From the NCBI RefSeq assembly GCF_965221685.1, contig NZ_OZ244907.1: DNA of 64,000 bases. One strand, given 5' to 3'. This document shows, in pieces, positions 1 to 8,867 of this stretch. The position numbers were made by a program, and so were the translations under genes. The notes under the pieces are model-generated. The model did not search any database and was not told the origin of the DNA. It saw only the letters and a list, made by a program, of their open reading frames with translations. The DNA comes from Palauibacter sp022826685. GTDB lineage: Bacteria; Gemmatimonadota; Gemmatimonadetes; Palauibacterales; Palauibacteraceae. The number at the start of each line of letters is the position of its first letter. Position 1 is the stretch's first letter.

Positions 1-1
1 T

Positions 2-376
2 CTCGGTCTGCGATCCCGCGTCGGCCCCGGCACACGCTGCGGCGGTGACGGCGAGGATCAGCAGGGCCGAAGCGCTGACGTACGACGATCCGGGCCGAGC
101 GTTGTGTCGCCTTCGTGCCCGTGCAAGTTCATAGCTCGCCTGCATTCGCATCCAGTGATCGGCCGTGCCCCAGCCCACGGCTTCCAACGCAAGCGCCATG
201 TTCGCCGACACGCCCGCCTTCCCGTTCAGCAGTCGCGACAAGGTCCCTCGCTCGCACCCCAGACGTGCTGCCGTCTGGGTCACGTTCCATCCGACCTCAT
301 CCATGCTTTCGCGGACGAGTTCGCCCAGGTGCGGCGGATTGAGCATCGGACGTGCGCGCTTGCCGGTGTCGTTCAT
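2..376 (-). CDS. HigA-type XRE antitoxin-like HTH protein, partial at window edge
   Basis: The reading frame opens at an ATG preceded by a strong GGAAGAAGG ribosome site. Its first ~90 codons match HigA-family addiction-module antitoxins: an N-terminal 'NPPHLGELVRESMDE' segment, then a helix-turn-helix with 'LGCERGTLSRLLNGKAGVS' and a 'MALALEAVGWG' helix, ending near the usual 'WMRMQASYELARAR'. No HigB toxin precedes it: the 75 bases up to the MFS gene hold none, so it may be a solitary regulator. Oddly, the frame does not stop where the family does. It runs on without a stop to the window edge, and its tail contains a hydrophobic run and a cysteine (TAAACAG) that look like a lipoprotein signal. 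Family assignment is firm; the true end is unknown. Confidence 0.75.
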   Translation of the reverse strand, partial: MNDTGKRARPMLNPPHLGELVRESMDEVGWNVTQTAARLGCERGTLSRLLNGKAGVSANMALALEAVGWGTADHWMRMQASYELARARRRHNARPGSSYVSASALLILAVTAAACAGADAGSQTE

Positions 377-451
377 TGTCCTTCTTCCTTCCCGTCAGTG
401 GTAATCCACGAGGATGAGCAGTAGCGCGGAGCGTTACGCGCCGCAACGGAG

Positions 452-1687
452 CTAGCGGCGGCCGCCGGCGATGCGGGCGGCTTCGGGGCGGCGGCGCAGG
501 GCGAGCATGCTCCAGGTGCCGAGGGCCGGGCCGATGGCGAGGGGCGCGAAGGCCCACTCCCAGCCGATCCACAACTCCCACACCGGGATGAGGCGGATCG
601 TGGCGATCGTGAGCAGGAAGCCGATCGCCGTCTGCAGGGTGAGTGCGGTCCCGACATACTCGGGTTCGGCGAGTTCGCTCACACAGGCCGAGAACTGCGC
701 GGAGTCCGCGACGATCGCGAACCCCCACACGAGACAAACCGCCGCGATCGGCCACACCGAGCCTCCAAACAGCGGTCCGATCGCGAGACAGCAGACACCG
801 CTCACCACCATGCTCCAACTCGTGACCGCCGTCCGTCCGAAACGGTCGGCGAGGACGCCCGCCGCGGCGGCGCCCAGTCCTCCGGCCGCGATCGTCCCGA
901 AGGCCAGGTAGGAGGCGAGGGAGGCGGTCGTACCCGCGCTCGCGTCCGCGGCGAAGCTCGCCGCGAGGAATGCGGGGATCCACGTCCACACGGCGAAGAG
1001 TTCCCACATGTGCCCGAAGTAGCCGCCGTTGGCGAGCATCGTCGCCCGGTCGCCGAAGATGCGCCGTGCGGCGCGGGGATCGAAGGGCGCGGCCGGCGCC
1101 TGGTGGGGGCCCGCGCGGAGCCCGGTCGCGGCGATAATGGCCGCCATGACGGCGAAGCCCGAGGCGAGCAGGAGCACGGGCTGCCAGGCGCCGATCCCGC
1201 CGAGCGGCCGCAGCAGGTGGGGCAGCGCGCTCCCGACCGCGAGAGCGCCGATGAGGATCCCGATCGCCATCCCGCGTCCCGCGCGGAACCAGCCGGCGAC
1301 CATCTTCATCCCCGGCGGATAGACCCCCGCCAGCGCGACCCCCGTCACGAACCGGAGCACGATAGTGAGGGCGAGTCCGTCCGCGAAGAGGGCGATCGCG
1401 GCGGTGGCGGTCGCGCCGAGCAGCGCCGACCCGGCGATGAGGCGGCGCGGATCCCACACGTCGGACAGCGTGAGCAGCGCCGAGAGGACCGCGCCCGTGG
1501 CGAAGCCGAGTTGCACGGAAGTCGTGAGCCAGGCCGCCCCGGCGTCGTCGAGCCCCCACGCGTCGCGCAACTCCGGCACGACCGCGCTGGCCGAGAACCA
1601 GAGGCTCATCGCGAGCAGATCCACCAGCGCCAGGAGCGCGAGTTGGCCCGCCCTCCGCGAACCGGCGTCCGACGAGGGCGGGGTCAT
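452..1687 (-). CDS. Major facilitator superfamily transporter
   Basis: A 411-residue protein with about twelve hydrophobic helices and MFS-type loops, including 'GVYPPGMKMVAGWFRAGRG' between helices 4 and 5 and 'GVLADRFGRTAV' in the central loop between the two halves. It sits in the inner membrane and should move a small solute by a proton- or substrate-coupled mechanism. The substrate cannot be read from sequence; the general look is that of CynX/NimT-like or related small-anion carriers. It lies 42 bases downstream of acs on the same strand and has no obvious ribosome site, so it is probably cotranscribed with acs. Uptake of a carboxylate is a natural guess but only a guess. Confidence 0.8.
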   Translation of the reverse strand: MTPPSSDAGSRRAGQLALLALVDLLAMSLWFSASAVVPELRDAWGLDDAGAAWLTTSVQLGFATGAVLSALLTLSDVWDPRRLIAGSALLGATATAAIALFADGLALTIVLRFVTGVALAGVYPPGMKMVAGWFRAGRGMAIGILIGALAVGSALPHLLRPLGGIGAWQPVLLLASGFAVMAAIIAATGLRAGPHQAPAAPFDPRAARRIFGDRATMLANGGYFGHMWELFAVWTWIPAFLAASFAADASAGTTASLASYLAFGTIAAGGLGAAAAGVLADRFGRTAVTSWSMVVSGVCCLAIGPLFGGSVWPIAAVCLVWGFAIVADSAQFSACVSELAEPEYVGTALTLQTAIGFLLTIATIRLIPVWELWIGWEWAFAPLAIGPALGTWSMLALRRRPEAARIAGGRR

Positions 1688-1729
1688 AGGCGGCGGCGGG
1701 CGGGCGCTGGCGTGGCTGGCTCTACCCGG

Positions 1730-3715
1730 TCAGCCCTCGCTGCCGGCGAACTGTTGCTGCAGGCTTCTCACCACGGCGGGATCGGCGAGCGTCGTCGTGT
1801 CGCCCAGCGCGCGTCCCTCCGCCACGTCGCGCAGGAGACGCCGCATAATTTTTCCGCTCCGCGTCTTGGGCAGTTCGGCGGCGAAGATGAGGTCGGCCGG
1901 CCGCGCGATCGCGCCGATCTGCGCCGCCACGTGTCCCCGCAGTTCCTGGCGCAGCGCCTCGGAGGTCTCCGTCCCCTCCACCACGCTCACGAACGCGGCC
2001 ACCGCCTGTCCCTTGATCTCGTCCGAACGCCCCACGACCGCGGCCTCCGCGACGGCCTCGTGGTCGACGAGCGCGGACTCCACCTCCATGGTCCCGATCC
2101 GGTGGCCGGCCACGTTCAGCACGTCGTCGACGCGCCCCATGATCCAGTAGTAGCCGTCCTCATCCACCCGCGCCCCGTCGCCGGGGAAGTAGATGTCGGG
2201 CCACTTCGACCAGTACGTCTCGCGGTAGCGCTCCTCGTCTCCCCACACCCCCCGCAGCATCCCCGGCCACGGCGACGTGATCGCCAGGTAGCCGGACTCC
2301 GCCGGGTTCCCCTCCTCGTCGAGAATCGCCGCCTCGATGCCGGGGAAGGGGACCGTCGCCGTCCCCGGTTTCGTGGTGATCGCCCCCGGAAGCGGCGTGA
2401 TCATGATCCCGCCCGTCTCCGTCTGCCACCACGTGTCGACGATCGGACAGCGGCCGCCGCCGATGTGGCGGTCGTACCAGACCCACGCTTCCGGATTGAT
2501 GGGTTCGCCCACCGTCCCGAGCAGCCGGAGCTTCGAGAGGTCGTAGCCCGCCGGCCAGTCGTCCCCCCACCGCATGAAGGCGCGGATCGCCGTCGGCGCG
2601 GTGTAGAACACCGTCACCGCGTAGCTCTCGCACAGGTCCCAGAAGCGGCCCCGGTCGGGCCAGTCGGGCGATCCCTCGTACATCACCACCGTCGCCCCGT
2701 TCGCGAGCGGGCCGTACACGATGTAGGAGTGGCCCGTCACCCAGCCCACATCCGCCGTGCACCAGTAGATGTCGTCCTCCCTGAGGTCGAACACCCACTT
2801 CGCGGTCGCGGTCACGTGCGTCATGTAGCCGCCGGTCGTGTGCATCACGCCCTTCGGCTTCCCCGTCGTCCCGGAGGTGTAGAGGATGTAGAGCAGATCC
2901 TCCGAATCCATCGGCTCGGCGGGACACTCGGCGTCCGCCGTGGCGATCAACTCGTGGTACCAGTGGTCCCGGCCTCCGGTCATCTCGCAGGACGGCGTGT
3001 CCACCCGGTCTCCGTGGGGCGCCGCCCCGGGGTCGGTCACGGCGGAGCGCTGGACGACGACGACGCTCTTCACGTAGTCGAGACCGTCGATGGCCGCGTC
3101 CGTGCTCGCCTTGAGAGGGATGATCCCGCCGCGGCGATATCCCCCGTCCGCCGTGATCACGCACGTGGCGTGGGCGTCCTCGATCCGGTCGCGGAGGGAC
3201 TGCGGCGAAAAGCCTCCGAAGACGACGGAATGCGGAGCCCCGATGCGCGCGCACGCGAGCATGGCGACGGCGGCCTCCGGGACCATGGGGAGATAGATCG
3301 CGACCCGGTCTCCCTTCCCGATCCCCAGCCCCTTGAGCGCGTTCGCGAAACGGCCCACCTCCTCTTGCAACTCGCGGTAGGTGTACCGGCGCACGTCTCC
3401 CGGCTCGCCCTCCCAGATGAGCGCCGTCTTCGAACCGCGCGTCTCCAGGTGGCGGTCGAGGCAGTTGTGCGCGGCGTTGAGCGTGCCGCCGACGAACCAC
3501 TTCGAGAAGGGAGGATCCCACTCCAGCACCGTGTCCCAGGGCGTGAACCAGTCGAGCCGGCGCGCCCACGCGTCCCAGTACGCCTCGCGGTCCCGGTCGG
3601 CCTCGTCGTACGGGCCGCGATCGCCCACGTGGGCGGCCGCGACGAAGTCCTCCGACGGCTCGAAAGTCCGCTGTTCGTCCAGCAGGACATCGATTTCCCG
3701 GTGCTGTTCAGACAT
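1730..3715 (-). CDS. acs: Acetyl-coenzyme A synthetase
   Basis: Converts acetate, ATP and CoA to acetyl-CoA through an acetyl-adenylate in the cytoplasm. From the ATG at 3715 the protein is 661 residues, the usual Acs length; the frame stays open for 43 more codons upstream but these look non-coding. Diagnostic features are the adenylate-forming P-loop YTSGTTGKPKG (about 279-289), the 'WWQTETGG' core motif, and the C-terminal 'TRSGKIMRRLLR' containing the catalytic lysine (about K622), which is normally controlled by acetylation. The N-terminal 'YWDAWARRLDWFTPWDTVLEWDPPFSKWF' region (split motif) is typical of Acs rather than propionyl-CoA synthetase. The MFS gene follows on the same strand. 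Confidence 0.96.
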   Translation of the reverse strand: MSEQHREIDVLLDEQRTFEPSEDFVAAAHVGDRGPYDEADRDREAYWDAWARRLDWFTPWDTVLEWDPPFSKWFVGGTLNAAHNCLDRHLETRGSKTALIWEGEPGDVRRYTYRELQEEVGRFANALKGLGIGKGDRVAIYLPMVPEAAVAMLACARIGAPHSVVFGGFSPQSLRDRIEDAHATCVITADGGYRRGGIIPLKASTDAAIDGLDYVKSVVVVQRSAVTDPGAAPHGDRVDTPSCEMTGGRDHWYHELIATADAECPAEPMDSEDLLYILYTSGTTGKPKGVMHTTGGYMTHVTATAKWVFDLREDDIYWCTADVGWVTGHSYIVYGPLANGATVVMYEGSPDWPDRGRFWDLCESYAVTVFYTAPTAIRAFMRWGDDWPAGYDLSKLRLLGTVGEPINPEAWVWYDRHIGGGRCPIVDTWWQTETGGIMITPLPGAITTKPGTATVPFPGIEAAILDEEGNPAESGYLAITSPWPGMLRGVWGDEERYRETYWSKWPDIYFPGDGARVDEDGYYWIMGRVDDVLNVAGHRIGTMEVESALVDHEAVAEAAVVGRSDEIKGQAVAAFVSVVEGTETSEALRQELRGHVAAQIGAIARPADLIFAAELPKTRSGKIMRRLLRDVAEGRALGDTTTLADPAVVRSLQQQFAGSEG

Positions 3716-3880
3716 GGAATCGCTCGAATCGGAAGGGAGAGAACGGACGGCCGCGCTTGTCACGGAGCCGCCGGGGGCACCATCTAGTGGGCCGGCCGGG
3801 GGCCGCCCGGCGTGACAGTAGACGACGCCCGGCGGCGCAGGCAAGAACCCGGCGCCCCGGCGCGACGAAGCACGGAGTTC

Positions 3881-4189
3881 ATGACCGAAGACACGCTGGC
3901 CTGGATCCTGATCATCGCCGGCTCCCTGGGCGCGCTCCTCGCCCTCGCCTTTGGCATCTGGGTAGGGCTCGGCTCTCCCGGGCTCTACGACAAGTACGCG
4001 CCGACGGGAAGGGCGCCGCGCCAGTCGCCCTGGCGCTGGCTGCTGGGAGGCCGCCGGCGCGCCCGTTCGAGCCGCTTCGACGCCGTGATGCGGGATGCGG
4101 ACGTTGAAGACGAAGAAGACGACGGGGAAGAGCCCGAGCCGTACTCAACCAAGCCGGACTTCAGCCGGGGGCGTCGCTTCAGGCGATGA
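3881..4189 (+). CDS. Small single-pass membrane protein, unknown function
   Basis: A 102-residue protein starting at an ATG with GGAG six bases upstream; the frame continues upstream but without coding character. Residues 5-30 form one transmembrane helix (LAWILIIAGSLGALLALAFG), followed by 'GLGSPGLYDKYAPTGRAP', a basic stretch and a very acidic segment (DVEDEEDDGEEPEP) before a basic end. I do not recognise a family. It is transcribed divergently from acs and lies just upstream of the CDF transporter, 10 bases away if that gene starts at 4200, so it could share a message with it. Confidence 0.6.
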   Translation: MTEDTLAWILIIAGSLGALLALAFGIWVGLGSPGLYDKYAPTGRAPRQSPWRWLLGGRRRARSSRFDAVMRDADVEDEEDDGEEPEPYSTKPDFSRGRRFRR

Positions 4190-4199
4190 GTCCTCGGCG

Positions 4200-5075
4200 G
4201 TGAACTCGACGGCGGACCGCCACCGACGGGTGCGCCGCATACTCCTGTGGGTGCTGCTCGCGAACGTGGCGGTGATCGCGGCGAAGTTGGTCGTCGGACT
4301 GCGCACGGGATCGATCGCCGTGCTGGGCGACGCGGCCCACTCGGGCGTCGATGCGATCAACAACGTCGTGGGCCTCGCCGCGATGCGCCTCGCGGCCGCC
4401 CCGCCGGACGCCGAGCACCCCTACGGACACGGCAAGTTCGAGACGCTCGCGGCGCTCGCCGTGGCGGCATTCCTCTCCGTCACCTGCTTCGAACTCGTAC
4501 AGAGCGCGCTCGACCGCCTGATTCGGGGTGGCGCTCCGCCGGATATCGAGCCCGTGATGATGGGTGTGCTCGCCGCGGCGCTCGTCGTGAACGCGGCGGT
4601 CGCGCTGGGCGAAGCGAGGGCGAGCCGGAGGCTGTCGAGCGAAATCCTCGCGGCGGACGCGCGGCACACGGCGTCCGACGTCCTGGTTACCGCGGCGGTC
4701 CTGGTCGGACTTGCGATCACCGACTGGACCGGCTGGGCCCCGGCCGATGCGTGGCTCGCCCTCGCCGTGGCGCTCGTGGTGGCCCGCTCGGGATACAAGA
4801 TCTTCCGCGAGACGATCCCCGTCCTCGTCGACGAGCGGGCCGTCGATCCGCGGGAGATCGAGGGCGTGGCGAGCGGGGTGCCCGGCGTGCGTGCCGTGAC
4901 CGGGGTCCGTTCGCGCGGCAAGTCGGTCGGGCGCTTCGCGGAACTCACGATCCGGGTCGAACCCGCCGAAACGGTCGTCAGCGCCCACGAAATCGCCGAT
5001 GAAGTGGAACGGCGGGTCGCCGCCCAGATCGGATTCACCGACGTGACCGTCCACGTCGAACCGCATATGACCTGA
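4200..5075 (+). CDS. Cation diffusion facilitator family metal exporter
   Basis: An inner-membrane proton/metal antiporter of the CDF family (Zn2+, Co2+, Fe2+ or Mn2+). The metal site is visible as two HxxxD motifs, 'GDAAHSGVDAINN' in helix 2 and 'ADARHTASDVLVT' in helix 5, plus the family motif HPYGHGKFE. The C-terminal 'EVERRVAAQIGFTDVTVHVEPH' is the cytoplasmic metallochaperone-like domain. The selected GTG start gives 291 residues, beginning about 15 residues before helix 1. The frame is open back to an ATG at 4095, which would overlap the preceding gene by 95 bases and add a low-complexity tail, so the start is uncertain. Metal specificity is not determinable here. Confidence 0.9.
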   Translation: MNSTADRHRRVRRILLWVLLANVAVIAAKLVVGLRTGSIAVLGDAAHSGVDAINNVVGLAAMRLAAAPPDAEHPYGHGKFETLAALAVAAFLSVTCFELVQSALDRLIRGGAPPDIEPVMMGVLAAALVVNAAVALGEARASRRLSSEILAADARHTASDVLVTAAVLVGLAITDWTGWAPADAWLALAVALVVARSGYKIFRETIPVLVDERAVDPREIEGVASGVPGVRAVTGVRSRGKSVGRFAELTIRVEPAETVVSAHEIADEVERRVAAQIGFTDVTVHVEPHMT

Positions 5076-5084
5076 CCTGGCAGC

Positions 5085-5759
5085 CTAAGGGTCTGCGCCC
5101 GGGGTTGGCTCGATCACCCAGAGACAGTACTCGCCCCCCAAGGCCTCGCACTGCGGGTGCGAAACGCCGCCCTCCCCGGCCCGGTACATTCGGAACGACT
5201 CCTCGATGATCCCCGACACGATCTCGCAGCCGCTTCCGCCTCTGTCTGCCGTGGCCAGCACAGGGAGACCGCGCTTGATCGCGAGCCCGTTCATGTCCTT
5301 CGCGAGCCAGATCTTCGAGGAGGGGGTCAGGCGGCGGGCGATCTTCTTCACTCGCCGCCAGGCGAGGATCCGGCGGAGGCGGAGAGGGATCAACCGCCAT
5401 CCCAGGCGCAGGGTCACCCGCCCACCGGGGCTGAATGCCTCATGCGTGACGCGGCGCCCCGCGGCGGCGAAGATCTCCGGCGCATCGATCCGCTTCGCGA
5501 CGAGTTCGAACAGGCTCGCCACTTCGGCGGCGGGCACATCCCCGCCGTCCTCCTCGTAGCGGCGAATCTGCTTGAGCACGACGCTCGAGAGCCCCAGCCG
5601 GCGCCGCAGGTTCAGGGAGAAGTCCACCTCCTCGAGTTCCCGCGGATCTTCGGGCGTGTCGAGGTCCCTGAGGGTCAGCAGGAGGACCAGCGGAATGCGA
5701 ACGGGGACTTCGCCCTCGAACTCCCCGTCTTGTGCGCGCGGAGAATCAACCGGCATCAT
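5085..5759 (-). CDS. HTH-domain protein with V4R-like C-terminus
   Basis: About 224 residues. The N-terminal half contains a compact helical segment (roughly 40-95) with 'LRRRLGLSSVVLKQIRRYEEDGGDVP', which reads as a helix-turn-helix. The C-terminal half ends in 'HPQCEALGGEYCLWVIEP', closely resembling the conserved H-x-x-C...G-x-x-C core of V4R (4-vinyl-reductase-like) ligand-binding domains found in regulators such as XylR/DmpR. I infer a cytoplasmic one-component regulator sensing a small hydrophobic ligand or metal through the His/Cys cluster; neither ligand nor target is known. The ATG at 5759 is favoured because a TAGCCT hexamer lies 8 bases upstream and no Shine-Dalgarno is present; an alternative TTG lies at 5768. 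It converges with the CDF gene (9-base gap). Confidence 0.6.
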   Translation of the reverse strand: MMPVDSPRAQDGEFEGEVPVRIPLVLLLTLRDLDTPEDPRELEEVDFSLNLRRRLGLSSVVLKQIRRYEEDGGDVPAAEVASLFELVAKRIDAPEIFAAAGRRVTHEAFSPGGRVTLRLGWRLIPLRLRRILAWRRVKKIARRLTPSSKIWLAKDMNGLAIKRGLPVLATADRGGSGCEIVSGIIEESFRMYRAGEGGVSHPQCEALGGEYCLWVIEPTPGADP

Positions 5760-5767
5760 GGGTCGCA

Positions 5768-5796
5768 AGGCTACGGCGGCACTTCCGGGCCTGCAA
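5768..5796 (-). promoter_or_regulatory. Candidate short-leader sigma-70 promoter for the HTH/V4R-like gene
   Basis: On the minus strand TTGCAG (5791-5796), a 17-base spacer and TAGCCT (5768-5773) precede the ATG at 5759 by 8 bases. No ribosome site fits between them, so a leaderless or nearly leaderless transcript is implied. Similar arrangements recur at other operon starts in this window. Confidence 0.4.
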
Positions 5797-5836
5797 GCGG
5801 CGCGGACGCCGGAGCCCCCCTTTAATGGGAGGCGTC

Positions 5837-6244
5837 ATGAATGCACCCGTCTCGAAGGAAACCACTCACGCCGTGCTCCGGGTCACCGCCGGCCTCATGC
5901 TATGGCAGCACGGAGCCCAGAAGCTCCTCGGCATGTTCGGCTCAACCGCCGTCGAGTCCTGGATCGCATGGCCGCGCGGCATCGCGGGGCTCATCGAGTT
6001 CTTCCTCCCGATCCTCATCATTCTCGGGGTCCGGACGCGGTGGGTCGCCTTCATCCTCACGGGGCACTTCGCGGTGGTCTACTGGTGGCGCCACTTCTTC
6101 GCGCGCGAGATGGAGTTCTGGCCGATCGTGAACGGCGGAGAACTCGCCGTCCTGTACTGCGCCATCTTCCTCTTCCTGTGGACGACGGGCAACGGGAAGT
6201 TCAGCCTGGACCACATGGTCCCCGGTCCCGGCCGGGAAGACTAA
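5837..6244 (+). CDS. DoxX family membrane protein
   Basis: A 135-residue inner-membrane protein with four helices and the DoxX signature near the start (RVTAGLMLWQHGAQKLLGMF). The start is fixed by GGGAGG four bases upstream of the ATG; the longer open frame upstream is not coding-like. DoxX proteins are linked to quinone- or thiol-related redox chemistry and oxidative stress in other bacteria, but the activity of this subgroup is not established. The conserved 'EFFLPILIILGVRTRWVAFIL' and 'WWRHFF..EMEFWPIVNGGELAVLY' pieces match the DoxX-like group in many environmental bacteria. It stands alone between the HTH/V4R-like gene and leuS. Confidence 0.85.
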   Translation: MNAPVSKETTHAVLRVTAGLMLWQHGAQKLLGMFGSTAVESWIAWPRGIAGLIEFFLPILIILGVRTRWVAFILTGHFAVVYWWRHFFAREMEFWPIVNGGELAVLYCAIFLFLWTTGNGKFSLDHMVPGPGRED

Positions 6245-6369
6245 GTGTCGTAAGTTGTTCGGCCGCCGTTCCGGCCCCATCTTGTGCGGCCGGACGGCGG
6301 CCTCCGCAGGGTGCCGCCGTCTCGTGCATCTCCCCGGCGTGATCCCGTAGACGGAGCGGACCCTCGGCC

Positions 6370-8838
6370 ATGTACGACCCGATCGCCATCGAATCCCGGT
6401 GGCAGACCTGGTGGGAGGAGAACGGGACGAACGAGCCCGACCTCGACGCCGCCGAGCGTCCGTTCTTCAACCTCATGATGTACCCCTATCCATCGGCCGA
6501 GGGGCTCCACGTGGGGAACCTGTACGCCTTCACGGGGGCCGACATCTACGGGCGCTTCCGCCGCCTGCAGGGCGATGACGTCTTCGAGCCCATCGGATAC
6601 GACGCGTTCGGCATCCACTCGGAGAACCACGCGCTCAAGGTCGACACGCACCCGATGGAGTTGATCCCCTCGAACATCCGCAACTTCGAGCGGATGCTGA
6701 GGGCGGCGGGGCTCATGACGGACTGGTCCCGCACCGTCGATACGACGGATCCGCGCTACTACAAGTGGACGCAGTGGATCTTCATCCAGCTCTTCAAGGC
6801 GGGCCTCGCGGAGAAGAAGGAGGCCGCGGTCAACTGGTGCCCGCCGTGCAAGACGGTCCTTGCGAACGAACAGGTGATCGGCGGGCTGTGCGAACGGTGC
6901 GACGCCGCGGTCGAACAGCGGATGCTGAGCCAGTGGTTCTTCCGGATCACGGACTACGCGCAGCGGCTGCTCGACAACCTGGACTGGATCGATTGGTCCG
7001 AGACCACGAAGACGGCACAGCGCAACTGGATCGGCCGCTCCGAGGGCGCGCGGCTGCACTTCCCGCTCTCGGACGCCGAAGACGCCGCGGACGCCATCGA
7101 GGTGTTCACGACGCGGCCCGACACGCTCTTCGGGGCGAGCTTCATGGTCCTGGCGCCGGAGCATCCCCTCGTCGAGCGGCTCACGACCGACGAGCGCCGC
7201 GAGGAGGTGGAGGCCTACGCGCGCGCCGCCGCGGCCGTCGACCTCGTGGAACGACAGAAGACGGATGATCGCGAGAAGACCGGCGTCTTCACGGGAGGGT
7301 ACGCGCGGAACCCGGCCACCGGGGAGGACATCCCGGTCTGGGTCGCCGACTACGTTCTCATGGACTACGGCACCGGTGCGATCATGGCCGTGCCCGGACA
7401 CGATCAGCGGGACTTCGATTTCGCGCGCCGGTTCGGGTTGTCCGTCGTCCAGGTCGTGTGCTCCCGGGCGGCGCTCCCGGAGGGCGCGGATCCCACGGAC
7501 GTTGGCGAAGGCGAGGCGGAGGCCGCCTTCGTCGAGCACACCGCCGATGAGATTCTCGTGAACTCCGGGCGCTTCAGCGGGATGGAGGCCGACGCGGGCG
7601 GGCGCGCGATCACCGAATGGCTTGCGGAGCGCGGGCTGGCGGCGTCAGCGGTCAACTACCGGCTGCACGACTGGTGCATCTCCCGGCAGCGGTACTGGGG
7701 GCCGCCCATCCCCATCATCTACTGCGACAGCTGCGATCCGCAGCCCGTGCCGGAGGAGGATCTCCCCGTCGTCCTCCCGTACGTGGAGGATTTCCGTCCC
7801 ACGGAGACGGGCGTGAGTCCGCTCGGGCGCGACCCGGAATTCTACGCGGCGACGTGTCCGGAGTGCGGCGCCGAGGGCCGGCGCGAGACCGACGTCTCCG
7901 ACACCTTCCTCGACTCGGGCTGGTACTTCCTGCGTTATCCCTCGACCGAGTTCGACGACCGGCCGTTCGACCCCGACCGGACGCGGAAGTGGCTGCCCGT
8001 CAGCAGCTACATCGGAGGCGAGGAGCACTCCGTCCTCCACCTCCTCTACTCCCGCTTCCTCACGATGGTGCTGCACGACCTCGGGCACCTCGAGTTCGAG
8101 GAGCCGTACGACCGCTTCCGCAAACACGGCCTGCTCATCAAGGACGGCGCCAAGATCTCGAAGTCCCGCGGCAACGTGATCCTTCCGGACGAGTACCTGA
8201 CGCGATTCGGCGCGGACGCGTTCCGCATGTACCTGATGTTCCTCGGCCCCTTCCAGCGGGGTGGGGACTTCCGCGACAGCGGTCTGGCCGGGCCCGAGCG
8301 CTTCCTGAAGAAGGTGTGGGACAGCGTGACGGCGGCGGCCGAGGCGGGGCGCGCGGGATTCGTCGATCCCGGCGTGGAGCGGGCGCTGCACGCCACGATC
8401 AGGCAGATCTCGGAGGACCTCGAGGCGCTGAATTACAACACGGCGATCGCCGCCGCGATGGACTACCTGAACACGGTGCGCTCAGGCGGGCGCACGGCCT
8501 CGGTCGACGAGGTGCGGCCGCTCGTGATCATGATCGCGCCGATGGCGCCCCACATCGCCGAGGAGTTGTGGGCCCGCCTCGGCGGCGAATCGAGCATCTT
8601 CGATCACGCGGAATGGCCGGCCTGGGACGAGAGCAAGCTCGTGGTGGACGAGGTCGAGCTTCCGGTGCAGGTGAACGGCCGGCTGCGGGCGACGATCCGG
8701 GTCGCGCGCGGAGCCCCCGAAGAGGTCGTGCGCGAGGCGGCGCTGGCCGAGGCGAACGTGATCCGGCGCCTCGACGGGGTCGCGATCCGCAAGGTGATCC
8801 ACGTGCCGGACCGCATGCTCAACCTCGTGGTCTCCTAG
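6370..8838 (+). CDS. leuS: Leucyl-tRNA synthetase
   Basis: Class Ia aminoacyl-tRNA synthetase that charges tRNA-Leu. The 822-residue length is typical of the bacterial enzyme. The HIGH-type signature is HVGN (47-50) and the KMSKS-type loop is KISKS (595-599). A zinc module is visible as 'WCPPCKTVLA...LCERCD', and a large CP1 editing insertion follows ('TTRPDTLFGASFMVLAPEHPL', 'MAVPGHDQRDFDFAR'). The C-terminal anticodon-binding segment contains 'LVIMIAPMAPHIAEELW'. It begins at ATG 125 bases after the DoxX gene and appears to be transcribed alone. No feature suggests inactivity. Confidence 0.97.
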   Translation: MYDPIAIESRWQTWWEENGTNEPDLDAAERPFFNLMMYPYPSAEGLHVGNLYAFTGADIYGRFRRLQGDDVFEPIGYDAFGIHSENHALKVDTHPMELIPSNIRNFERMLRAAGLMTDWSRTVDTTDPRYYKWTQWIFIQLFKAGLAEKKEAAVNWCPPCKTVLANEQVIGGLCERCDAAVEQRMLSQWFFRITDYAQRLLDNLDWIDWSETTKTAQRNWIGRSEGARLHFPLSDAEDAADAIEVFTTRPDTLFGASFMVLAPEHPLVERLTTDERREEVEAYARAAAAVDLVERQKTDDREKTGVFTGGYARNPATGEDIPVWVADYVLMDYGTGAIMAVPGHDQRDFDFARRFGLSVVQVVCSRAALPEGADPTDVGEGEAEAAFVEHTADEILVNSGRFSGMEADAGGRAITEWLAERGLAASAVNYRLHDWCISRQRYWGPPIPIIYCDSCDPQPVPEEDLPVVLPYVEDFRPTETGVSPLGRDPEFYAATCPECGAEGRRETDVSDTFLDSGWYFLRYPSTEFDDRPFDPDRTRKWLPVSSYIGGEEHSVLHLLYSRFLTMVLHDLGHLEFEEPYDRFRKHGLLIKDGAKISKSRGNVILPDEYLTRFGADAFRMYLMFLGPFQRGGDFRDSGLAGPERFLKKVWDSVTAAAEAGRAGFVDPGVERALHATIRQISEDLEALNYNTAIAAAMDYLNTVRSGGRTASVDEVRPLVIMIAPMAPHIAEELWARLGGESSIFDHAEWPAWDESKLVVDEVELPVQVNGRLRATIRVARGAPEEVVREAALAEANVIRRLDGVAIRKVIHVPDRMLNLVVS

Positions 8839-8867
8839 CCAGCGGGTCCTTGGCCGGCCCTGGCGCT

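Noticed and set aside
1010..3787. A 925-codon plus-strand open frame opposite acs
   Set aside because: Antisense to a clear acetyl-CoA synthetase; Arg/Pro/His-rich composition is the usual high-G+C shadow.
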